From the NCBI RefSeq assembly GCF_001514125.1, contig NZ_KQ948565.1:37243-101242 (forward strand): 64,000 nucleotides of DNA. Reading direction: 5' to 3'. This DNA comes from Streptomyces longwoodensis (GTDB lineage: Bacteria; Actinomycetota; Actinomycetes; Streptomycetales; Streptomycetaceae). The notes under the pieces are model-generated. The model did no database searches. It was not told where the DNA came from and was given only the letters and a program-made list of their open reading frames with translations. Positions 1-10,800 of the stretch are shown here, in pieces (position 1 is the first letter of the stretch; every line of letters starts with the position of its first letter). Both the position numbers and the translations under genes were made by a program.

Positions 1-1863
1 GACCACCGTCCCGTCCACGGCGTCACCGCCGTTCAGCACCACCTCACGCAGCCCGAAACCCAGGCGTTCCTCCAACCGACCACACACGTCACCGAACACC
101 TCACCGAACAGCGGGAACGCCTGCGCCAACTCACCCCCCATCCCCGACCACTGCGACCCCTGACCTGAAAAGAGAAACCCCGTCGACCCGCCACGGCCGG
201 CCAGACCCCGGATCCCGTCCCCGGCCGCCAACTCCTGCAACCCCGCGAGCAATTCACCGCGATCCGCAGCCACCACCGCACCCCGGCACTCCAACGCAGC
301 CCGCCCCACCCCCGCAGCACGCGCCACCCCCACCACCGACACACCCACATCACCCGAAACGAACGCGCCCAACCGACCCGCCGCAACCCCCAGCCCCACC
401 TCATCCCGCCCCGACACCACCACCGGCACCGGCACCGCCACCACCAGGTCAACCACCGCCTCGGCGCCCGGGACCTCCTCCCCCACCGGCGCCTCCTCCA
501 ACACCACGTGCGCATTCGTGCCGCTGATACCGAAGGAGGAGACCGCGGCGCGGCGCGGCCGTTCGCCGCTCGGCCAGGGGGTCGCCTCCGTCGCGAGCAG
601 GAGGGCGCCGGAGGACCAGTCGATGTGCGGGGAAGGGGTCTCCGCGTGGAGCGTCTTCGGCACGGTGCCGTGGCGCAGGGCGAGGACGGACTTGATGACG
701 CCGGCGACTCCGGCCGCGGCGAGGGTGTGGCCGATGTTGGACTTCACCGTGCCCAGGTGCAGCGGCCGTTCGCGGTGGACACCGTAGGTGGCCAGCAGGG
801 CCTGGGCCTCGATCGGGTCGCCGAGTGAGGTGCCGGTGCCGTGCGCCTCCACGACGTCGATGTCCGCCGGGGCGAGCCCCGCGTTCGTCAGCGCGGCCCG
901 GATGACGCGTTGCTGGGAGGGGCCGTTGGGTGCGGTCAGGCCGTTGGAGGCGCCGTCCTGGTTCACCGCCGAACCCCGGACGACGGCCAGCACGCGGTGC
1001 CCCTTGCGCCGGGCGTCCGACAGCCGCTCCAGGACCAGTACGCCGACGCCCTCGGCCATGCCCATGCCGTCCGCGGTGGCGGAGAACGCCTTGCACCGGC
1101 CGTCCGCGGCCAGCACGCGCTGCCTGCTGAACTCCACCAGCGGGCCGGGGTTGGCCAGGACGGTGACGCCGCCCGTCACCGCGAGCGAGGACTCGCCGCT
1201 GCGCAGGGACTGCACGGCCAGGTGCAGGGTGACCAGGGAGGTGGAGCAGGCCGTGTCCACGGTGACGGCGGGGCCCTCGAGGCCGAGGGTGTAGGAGATG
1301 CGGCCCGACAGCACGCTGGGTACCACGCCGGTGACGAGGTGGCCCTCGACGCTGGTGGGGGCGTGCGCGAGCCTGGTCCCGTACTCCTGATGGTTCTGGC
1401 CGACGAACACGCCGGTGCGGCTGCCGCGCAGCGACAGCGGATCGATCCCGGCCCGCTCCAGCGCCTCCCACGAGGTCTCCAGCAGCAGCCGCTGCTGCGG
1501 GTCCATGGCCAGCGCCTCGCGGGGTGAGATCCCGAAGAAGGCGGCGTCGAAGGCGGCCGGGTCGTCGAGGAAGCCGCCGCGCCGCACGTAGAGGTGGCCG
1601 GAGCGCTCGGGGTCGGGGTCGTAGAGGGCGTCGACGTCCCAGCCGCGGTCGGTGGGCAGGTCGCCCGTGACGTCACGGCCCTCGGCGAGCACCTGCCACA
1701 GGTCCTCCGGTGAGCGCACGCCGCCGGGGAGGCGGCAGGCCATGCCGACGATCGCGATGGGCTCGGTGCGGGCCCGTTCCGCCTTCTCCAGGCGGCGGTT
1801 GGCCTTGCGCAGGTCGTTCATGACCCGCTTCAGGTAACCCCTGAGCTTCTCTTCCTCGGACAT
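1..1863 (-). CDS. Type I modular polyketide synthase subunit, 3' end cut by window edge (docking-KS-AT...)
   Basis: This is the second PKS subunit of the cluster; 621 codons are visible before the window ends. The first ~30 residues are a charged helix (KLRGYLKRVMNDLRK) of the N-terminal docking type, which pairs with the acidic tail of the preceding subunit. A ketosynthase follows with active-site Cys206 (DTACSTS), HGTGTSLGD and SNIGH, so it is a normal condensing KS. The acyltransferase begins with FLFSGQGSQWSGMG. Its GHSxGE serine lies outside the window. The visible AT part (FSGQG, LREVV) resembles malonyl-specific ATs rather than the WSLLDVV/RVDVVQ type of methylmalonyl ATs; that is inference from family patterns. 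The ATG sits 14 nt after the stop of the upstream PKS behind AGGGGGCTGGAG, so the two genes are one operon. Reductive domains of this module cannot be seen. Confidence 0.95.
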   Translation of the reverse strand, partial: MSEEEKLRGYLKRVMNDLRKANRRLEKAERARTEPIAIVGMACRLPGGVRSPEDLWQVLAEGRDVTGDLPTDRGWDVDALYDPDPERSGHLYVRRGGFLDDPAAFDAAFFGISPREALAMDPQQRLLLETSWEALERAGIDPLSLRGSRTGVFVGQNHQEYGTRLAHAPTSVEGHLVTGVVPSVLSGRISYTLGLEGPAVTVDTACSTSLVTLHLAVQSLRSGESSLAVTGGVTVLANPGPLVEFSRQRVLAADGRCKAFSATADGMGMAEGVGVLVLERLSDARRKGHRVLAVVRGSAVNQDGASNGLTAPNGPSQQRVIRAALTNAGLAPADIDVVEAHGTGTSLGDPIEAQALLATYGVHRERPLHLGTVKSNIGHTLAAAGVAGVIKSVLALRHGTVPKTLHAETPSPHIDWSSGALLLATEATPWPSGERPRRAAVSSFGISGTNAHVVLEEAPVGEEVPGAEAVVDLVVAVPVPVVVSGRDEVGLGVAAGRLGAFVSGDVGVSVVGVARAAGVGRAALECRGAVVAADRGELLAGLQELAAGDGIRGLAGRGGSTGFLFSGQGSQWSGMGGELAQAFPLFGEVFGDVCGRLEERLGFGLREVVLNGGDAVDGTVV

Positions 1864-1877
1864 CTCCAGCCCCCTGT

Positions 1878-4800
1878 TCAGCTCGCCCCGAGCTCTCGGT
1901 CGATGAGGTCGTACATCTCCTCGTTCGACACCGGGTCGAAGTCGTCGTCCTCGTCCAGGTCGCCGTCGACCAGCGACAACATGGCGCGCAGCCGCTGCGC
2001 GACGGTGGTGCGTTCGTCCTCGCCGTCGGTGCGGCCCAGCCGTTCGGCGAGCCGGTCCAGCTCGGCGAGGAGCGGTGGTTCGGCAGGGGCCAGCGAGGTG
2101 TCGAGGCGGTCGGCGACCGCGGCCGGGGTGGGGTGGTCGAACACCAGCGTGGCGGGCAGGGTGAGCCCGGTGACGGTGCCGAGCCGGTTGCGCAGTTCGA
2201 TGCCGGTCAGCGAGTCGTAGCCCAGGTCGCGGAAGGGCCGTTCGTCGCCGATCTGCGCGGGGTCGGACAGGCCGAGGACCACGGCGGCCTGTTCGCGGAC
2301 CAGGGTGAGCAGGGCGGCGCGGCGTTCGGCATCCGGCAGGGCGGCCAGGCGTTGCGCCCAGGTGATGCCGGAGGGCGGCGCCCCGGTGGGCTCGTCGCCC
2401 TCCAGTGCGCGCCGGGCCTCCGGGATCTCGGCGAACAGGGGCCGGCTGCGCGCCGAGGCGAACAGCGGCATGAACGCCGCCCAGTCGACGTCGGCCATCG
2501 ACAGGCCGCTCTCGCCGCGTTCCAGGACGACGCGCAGTCCTTCGAGGGCGGATTCCGGGTGGATCAACGGCAGTCCTTGGCGCCGTAGTTGTCCGGCGTC
2601 GACGCCCTCGGGGAAGCGGGCCCCGTCCCACACGCCCCAGGCCACCGAGGTGACGGGCAGGCCGTCCGCTCGGGCCTGTTCGGCCAGCGCGTCCAGGGTG
2701 GCGTTGGCCGCGGCGTAGGCGCCGTGGTCCCCGCTGCCCCAGACCCCGGCGATCGAGGAGTAGAAGACGAGGGCGTCCAGTTCGTCCCGGTCGAGGAGGT
2801 CGACGAGGTGGCGGGCGCCCTGGACCTTGGCGTCGAGCACGGCGGCGTACTCGGCGAGGTCGGTGTCGGGCAGTGCGGCCAGCCGCATCAGGGCGGCGGC
2901 GTGCAGCACGGTGCGTACCTTCTCGCCCTGTTCACGCAGTCCGGTCAGGAGGGCTGACACGGCAGCGCGGTCGGCGACGTCGCAGGCGTGGGCGGTCAGC
3001 CGTACGCCGCGGGCGTCGAGTTCGCTCGCCAGCTCGGCGACCCCTTCGGCCTGGGGACCGCTGCGGCTGACCAGGACCACGTGCGCGGCGCCGAGTCCGG
3101 CCAGCCAGCGGGCGGCTTCCGGGCCGAGCGCCCCGGTGCCGCCGGTCACGACGGCGGTGTCGCGGGCCTGCCAGCCGACGGCCGGGGTGCCGTCCAAGGG
3201 GGCGCGGACCAGGCGTCGCAGGAGGGTGCCGGTCGCCCGTACGGCGAGTTGATCCTCGTCGCCGAAGCCGCCGGCCATGATCGTGCGCAGCTGTTCCAGC
3301 TCGTCCGCGTCGGGGCGGGCGGGGAGGTCGACGAGGCCGCCCCAGAAGGTGGGGTACTCCAGCATGGCGACCCGGCCGAGGCCCCAGACCTGTGCGGCGT
3401 CCGGGTCGTGGGGCGGGTCGGTGTCCCCGGTGCCCACCGCGCCGGCGGTGACCAGCCACAGGGGTTGGGTCGCCGCCAGGTCGCCGAGCGCCTGCACCAG
3501 GGCGAGGGTGGCGGCCACGCCCGCGGGCACGGCCGGGTGCCGGGGGTGCGGCCGGCGGTCGGCGCTCAGCAGGGACAGCAGGCCCCGCGGGGTGTGCTCG
3601 GCCAGTGCGCGGCGCAGGTTTTCGCCCAGCGCGGCGCGGTCGGCATGCTCGGCGTCCACGGGCAGGACACGGACCGGCAGGGTTTCGGTGAGCCGCTCCA
3701 GCCACTCCTGGTCGCAGCCGGCGGGCACCAGGGCCAGCCATGTGGCGTCCGGCTCCGTACGCCCGTTCGGGCGGGCGGGGCGCCACTCGACGCGGTAGCG
3801 CCACCCGAGGGACCGGGAGGCGGCCTGGTCGGCGAGCCAGTACCACTGGTGCTGGAAGGCGTAGGTCGGCAGGTCGACGGTCCGTGCCCCGGTGCCGGCG
3901 AACACCTCGGGCAGGTGGACGCCGACCCCGCGCACGTGGGCCTCGGCCAGCGACCGGGTGAACCGGGGCCGGCCGCCGTCGTCACGGCGGAGGGTGGACA
4001 GGACGACGGCACGTGCTCCGGCGGCGTCCACCGTCTCCTGCACGCCCGGTGCCACCACCGGGTGGGGGCTCACCTCCAGGAAGGTGCCTATCCCGGCGTC
4101 GAGGGCGGCGCCCACGGCGTCGGCGAACCGGACGGTCTGCCGCAGGTTGGTGTACCAGTACGCGCCGGTGAGTTCGCGCGGGTCCAGGCGCTGTCCGGTG
4201 ACGGTGGAGTAGAGCTCGACGGGTACGGCCCGCGGGGCGATGCCGGCGAGCAGGCCGTCGAGTTCGTCCTTGACGGTGGTGACGTGCGGTGAGTGGGAGG
4301 CGTAGTCGACGGCGATCAGCCGGGCGCGGACGCCGCGCGCGTCGCACCGGGCGCGCAGGTCCTCCAGGGCGGACGGGTCGCCGGAGACCACGGTGGAGGC
4401 GGGGCCGTTGATCGCGGCCACGTGCAGCCGGTCGTCGGTGAAGAGCTCGCGCACCTCGGGGGCGGGCAGCGCCACGGACATCATCCCGCCCTTGCCGGAC
4501 AGCCGGGTCAGCGCGCGGCTGCGCAGGCACACCACCGCGGCGGCGTCGGCCAGGGACAGGGCACCGGCCACGCAGGCGGCGGCGATCTCCCCCTGCGAAT
4601 GGCCGATCACCGCGTCGGGTCGTACGCCGTGGGCCTGCCACAGCGCCGCCAGCGACACGGTGACGGCGAAGGTGACGGGCTGGACGACGTCCACCCGGTC
4701 CAGTCCCGGTGCGCCGGGGACCTGTCGCAGCACGTCCAGCACCGACCAGTCCACGTGGGCCTCGACGGCCGCGGCGCACTCGGCCAGCCGGGCGGCGAAC

Positions 4801-7800
4801 ACCGGGGCCGCGTCGAGCAGTTCCAGCGCCATCCCGGCCCACTGGGAGCCCTGGCCGGGGAAGACGAACGCCACCCGCCGCGCGTTCGGGACCGCGGTGC
4901 CCCGGACGACGTCGGGCACGTCGCGGCCCTCGGCCAGCGCGGTCAGCCGTTCGCCGAGCTGCTCCGGGTCGTCGGCGAGGACGACGGCGCGGTGGTCGAG
5001 GGCGGCCCGGCCGGACGCGGCGGTGTAGGCGATGTCGCGCAGCGGGGTGTCGGGGTGCGTGGTCAGGTGCGCGACGAGCCGTGCGGCCTGCGCGCGCAGG
5101 GCGTCCTCGGTGTGTCCGGACAGGGCCACCGGAACGGGCCGCAGCGGCTGGACGTGGTCCGGTTCCGGTTCAGCCGCTTCGCTGCCGTCGACTTGCTCCA
5201 CGACGATGTGCGCGTTGGTGCCGCTGATGCCGAAGGAGGACACGCCTGCCCGCCGGGGCCGGCCGGTGTCCGGCCAGGGCCGGTCCTCGGTGAGCAGCCG
5301 CACCGCGCCGGACTCCCAGTCCACGTGCGGGGACGGCTCGTCGACGTGCAGGGTGCGGGGCAGTACGCCGTGCCGCATGGCCTGGACCGTCTTGATCAGT
5401 CCGGCGACGCCCGAGGCGGCTTGCGCGTGCCCGATGTTGGACTTGACGGAGCCGAGCCACAGGGGGTCGCCGGCCCGTTCCTGGCCGTAGGTGGCGAGGA
5501 GGGCCTGTGCCTCGATGGGGTCGCCCAGGGGGGTGCCGGTGCCGTGGCCCTCGACCGCGTCGACCTCGTGCGGGGACAGTCCGGCGGCGGCGAGCGCGGC
5601 GCGGATGACGCGTTCCTGGGAGGGGCCGTTGGGCGCGGTGAGGCCGTGGGAGGCTCCGTCCTGGTTGACGGCGGAGCCTCGGACGACGGCGAGGACGCGG
5701 TGGCCGTTGCGGCGGGCGGCGGACAGCGGTTCGAGCAGGAGCAGGCCGACGCCCTCGGACCAGCCGGTGCCGTCGGCGGCCCCGGCGTACGCCTTGCACC
5801 GTCCGTCCGGTGACAGTCCGCGCTGCCGGGAGAAGGCGGTGAAGGTGGTGGGCCGGGCCATGACCGTCACCCCGCCGGCCAGGGCCAGCGTGCACTCCCC
5901 CGCGCGCAGGGCCTGCGCCGCCAGGTGGACGGCGACCAGGGAGGAGGAGCAGGCGGTGTCCACGGTGACCGCCGGGCCCTCCAGCCCGAGGGCGTAGGAG
6001 ACGCGGCCGGAGGCGACGCTAGCGGCGGTGCCGGTGAGCAGGTGCCCCTCGACCTCTTCGGGGACGTCGGCGAGCGCGGAGGCGTAGTCGTGGTACATCA
6101 CGCCGGTGAACACGCCGGTCCGGCTGCCGCGCAGGGAGGCCGGGTCCAGGCCCGCCCGTTCCAGGGTCTCCCAGGCCGTCTCCAGGAGCAGCCTCTGCTG
6201 GGGGTCCATCGCCAGTGCCTCGCGCGGGGAGATGCCGAACAGGGACGCGTCGAACTGCCCGGCGTCGTACAGGAATCCGCCGTACCGCGTGGTCGAGTGG
6301 CCGGCCCGGTCCGGGTCGGGGTCGTACAGGCCGGCGACGTCCCAGCCCCGGTCGGTGGGGAAGCCGCCGATGGCGTCGCCGCCCGTGGACACGAGGTGCC
6401 ACAGGTCCTCCGGCGAGGCCACGCCGCCCGGGAAGCGGCACGCCATGCCGACGATCGCGACCGGTTCTTCGGCGGCGGCCGTGGCGGCCGGTACGACGGC
6501 GGCCGCGGGGGTGTCGCCGGCCAGTTCGCCGCGCAGGTGGGCGGCGAGCCCGGCCGGGGTCGGGTGGTCGAACACGACGGTGGCGGGCAGCCGGGTGCCG
6601 GTGATCCGGCTGAGCCGGTTGCGCAGTTCCACGGAGGTCAGCGAGTCGAAGCCGATCTCCTTGAACGGCCGGTCCGGGCCGAGGGCGGCGGGGTCGGGGT
6701 GGCCGAGGACCACGGCCGCCTGGGTCAGGACGACGTCCTGCAGGACGCGGAGGGGGTCCTGCTCGGCGAGCCTGCGGCGCAGGGCGTCGGCGGCGTCCGC
6801 CGGGCCGTCCGCGGCGGCCGCCCGGCGCACCACCGGCACCAGGGAGGACAGCAGCGGGGGGAGGGTGCCCTCGGACGCCCGGGTCCGGAGCGCCTCCCGG
6901 TCGAGGGGGGCGGCGAGCACGGCCGGGACGTCGCGCGCGGTGGCCGCGTCGAAGGCGGCCAGGCCCGTGTCGGTGTCCAGGGGCAGCACGCCCGCCCGCG
7001 CGAGCCTGGCCCGGTCGGTGTCGTCCATGTGGCCGGTCATGCGGCTGCTCTCGGCCCACAGCCCCCAGGCGATGGAGGTGGCCGGGAGACCGGCGGCCCG
7101 GCGGCGCTCGGCCAGCGCGTCCAGTGCGGCGTTGGCGGCGGCGTAGGCGGCCTGCCCGGCGTTGCCGAGCGTCCCGGCCACGGACGAGAACAGCACGAAG
7201 GCGGTCAGGCCGGGGCCGGTCAGTTCGTCGAGGTGGCGTGCGCCGTCGACCTTGGCGCGGCACACGTCGGTCACGCGCTCGGGGGTGAGGGCGGTCAGGA
7301 CGGCGTCGTCGAGGACGCCCGCGGCATGGACGACGGCCGTCACGGGGTGGGCGGCCAGCAGCGCGGCCACCTCGTCCCGCTCCGCCACGTCACAGGCGAC
7401 GACCGTCACCCGGGCACCCAGCGCCCGCAGGCCGTCCGTGAAGGCGGCGGTGCCGGGCGCGTCCTGGCCGCTGCGGGAGGCCAGCACCAGGTCCCTCACC
7501 CCGTGGCGGTCGACCAGGTGCCGTGCCACCAGGCGTCCCAGGGTGCCGGTCGCGCCGGTGATCAGCACGGTGCCGGTGGCCGTCCAGGGGCTCTCTCCCG
7601 CGTCGTCGGTCACCGGGGTCAGCCGCGGCACCAGGACGCGGCCGTCGCGCAGGGCGAGTTGGGGCTCGCCGGTGCCGGCCAGACCCGGCAACAGGGCGGC
7701 CGAGGCGGGGCGGTCGTCGGTGTCCACCAGCACGAACCGGTCCGGGTGCTCCGTCTGCGCGGTGCGGACCAGACCCCAGACCGCCGCCGTGGCGGGGTCC

Positions 7801-10800
7801 GGCGGCGGGGCGTCCGCGGCCGTGCCGACGGCACCACGGGTGAGGAGGACGAGCTGGGACGCGGTGAACCGTTCGTCGGCCAGCCAGCGTTGCGCGAGGG
7901 TCAGGGCCCCGGTCGCCGAGGTCACCGGCACGCCGACCGCGGCGGGCACGTGGTCGCCCAGCTCGTCCAGGTCGGCGTGCAGGGACCAGGCCGCTTCGGG
8001 GGCGGGCGTCTCGAGGGGGGTCCACGCGGTGCGGTACAGGTGGTCGGGGCGGTCCGCCGTGAGCTGTCCGGCCGGTACCGGGCGCAGGGTCAGCGCGTCG
8101 ATGACCAGGACGGTCCGGTCGGCGGCGTCGGTGAGGGTCACGGACACCGCGCCGCCGGCCGCGGGCCGCAGGCGCACCCGGACGGCGTCGGCGCCGGACC
8201 GGTACAGGCGGACCCCGCTGAACGAGAACGGCAGCACGGTCGCCGCGTCCGGGCCGGCCGCTTCCCCGGAGGGGAGGGCCGCGTGCAGCGCGGCGTCCAG
8301 CAGCGCCGGGTGCAGTCCGAACGCCCCGGCGTCGACGGCCGCCGGTTCCGGCAGCTCGGCCTCGGCCCACACGTCCTCACCACTGCGCCACCACCGGCGC
8401 AGGCCCTGGAAGGCCGGGCCGTACTCGTAGCCGAGCCCCGCCAACTCCAGGTAGCGGGCGGCCGGTTCGGCCGACGCGGTTCCGGCCGGCGGCCCGCCGA
8501 CGGTGTCCGGCGCCGGCGTCCGCGCCGTGCCGAGCCGGCCGGTGGCGTGGTGCGTCCAGTCCGGCCGGTCGGTGGTGCGCGCGTACACGTCCACGGTGCG
8601 GCCGCCGTCGTCGTCGGGGGCGCCCACGACGGTCTGCACCCGCACGCCGCCGCGTTCGGGCAGCGGCAGGGGTCGCTGGACGGTCAGCTCCTCCAGTTCC
8701 GTGCAGCCCGTCTCGTCCCCGGCGTGCACGGCGAGTTCGACGAACGCGGCACCCGGCAGGACCACCGTGCCGTGCACGCCGTGGTCGGCCAGCCAGGGCT
8801 GGCGCTGCCGGGACAGCTCCCCGGTCAGGAGCACCTCTCCGGTGGTGGCCACGGTGGCGGCGGCGCCCAGCAGCGGATGCGTGGCGGCGTCCATGCCGAG
8901 CACCGCCGGGTCGGCCGCGCCGGCCGGGGCGGGCAGCCAGAAGTGCTGACGCTGGAAGGCGTAGACGGGGAGGTCGGGCCGTGGTCCGCCGGCACCGGTC
9001 GCGGGGGTCCACTCGACGGGTACGCCGCGTACGTACGCCTCGGCAAGGGACCGCAGGAAGCGGTCGGGGCCGCCCTGGTCGCGGCGCAGCGTGCCGACGA
9101 CCACGGCGGAGCTGCCCGTCGATTCCACGGTGTCCTGCACCGCGGCGGTGAGCAGGGGGTGCGGGCTGACCTCGACGTAGGCCCGGTGCCCGGCGTCGTC
9201 CAGGGCGCGGACGGCCTCCTCGAAGCGGACGGTGTGGCGCAGGTTGCTGTACCAGTACTCCGCGTCCAGTGCGGCCGTGTCGATCGGTTCGCCCGTCACG
9301 GTGGAGTAGAAGGGGATGTCGGCGGTGCGCGGTTCGAGGCCGGCGAGGCGCTCCAGGAGGGTGGCGCGGATCCGTTCCACCTGCGGGGAGTGGGAGGCGT
9401 AGTCGACCGCGACGAGCCGGGCCCACACGCCGTCGGCGGTCAGCTCGGCGGCCAGGTCCTCCAGGGCGGCGGGTTCGCCCGCCAGGACCACCGCGGCGGG
9501 TCCGTTGACGGCCGCCACGGACACCCGGCCGTCCCGGTCCGCGAGACGCCGTTCCACCTCGGCGGCGGGGAGCGCCACGGACATCATGCCGCCGGTGCCC
9601 GCCAGGTCACGCAGGGCGGCGCTGCGCAGGGCGCTCACCTTGGCGGCGTCGCGCAGGGACAGCGCGCCCGCCACGCACGCGGCCGCGATCTCCCCCTGCG
9701 AATGCCCCACCACCGCGTCCGGCTCCACCCCGAACGACCGCCACAACGCGGCCAACGACACCATCACCGCGAACGACACCGGCTGCACCACGTCCACCCG
9801 CTCCAGCGACGCGGCACCCCCCTCCCCCCGCACCACGTCCAGCAACGACCAGTCCGTGAACTCCCCCAACGCCGCCGCACACTCCGCCATCCGCGCCGCG
9901 AACACCGGCGACGCGCCCAGCAGCTCCACCGCCATCCCCGCCCACTGCGCCCCCTGACCCGGGAACACGAACACCGTGCGGGGGTCGACGTCGGCCTGTC
10001 CGTGCACGAGGCCGGGGTCGTCCTGGTCGGTCGCCAGCGCGCGCAGCCGGCGCACCAGGTCGGTGGGGTTATCGGCGGTGACCACGGCCCGGTGGGTCAG
10101 GGCGGCGCGGCCGGCGGCCACGCGTGCGACCTGCGGGACGGTGGTGCCGGGGTGGGTCTCCACATGGGTGGCGAGCCGCTCCGCCTGGGCGCGCAGGGCG
10201 GCTCCGGTGTGCCCGGACAGCACCACGGGCACGGGGCCGGGGCGCAGCTGCGCCTCTCCTTCGGCCTCCTCGACGGAGGCCGGGGCCTGTTCGATGACGA
10301 CGTGGGCGTTGGTGCCGCTGATCCCGAAGGAGGAGACGGCGGCCCGGCGCGGCCGTCCGGTGTCCGGCCAGGGCCGGTCCTCGGTGAGCAGCCGCACCGC
10401 GCCCGACTCCCAGTCCACGTGCGGGGACGGCTCGTCCACGTGCAGGGTGCGCGGCAACACACCGCGCCGCATCGCCTGCACGGCCTTGATCACTCCGGCC
10501 ACGCCGGCCGCCGCCTGGGTGTGCCCGATGTTCGACTTCAGCGAGCCCAGCCACACGGGGGACTCGGCGCGGCGGGAGCCGTAGGTGGCCAGCAGGGCCT
10601 GCGCCTCGATCGGGTCGCCGAGCGCCGTACCGGTGCCGTGCGCCTCGACCAGGTCGACGTCCGCCGCGGACAGCCCGGCCGCGCCCAGCGCCGCACGGAT
10701 CACCTGCTCCTGGGCGAGTCCGCTGGGCGCGGTCAGGCCGTTGGACGCCCCGTCCTGGTTGACCGCCGATCCCCGCAGCACGCCGAGGACACGGTGCCCG

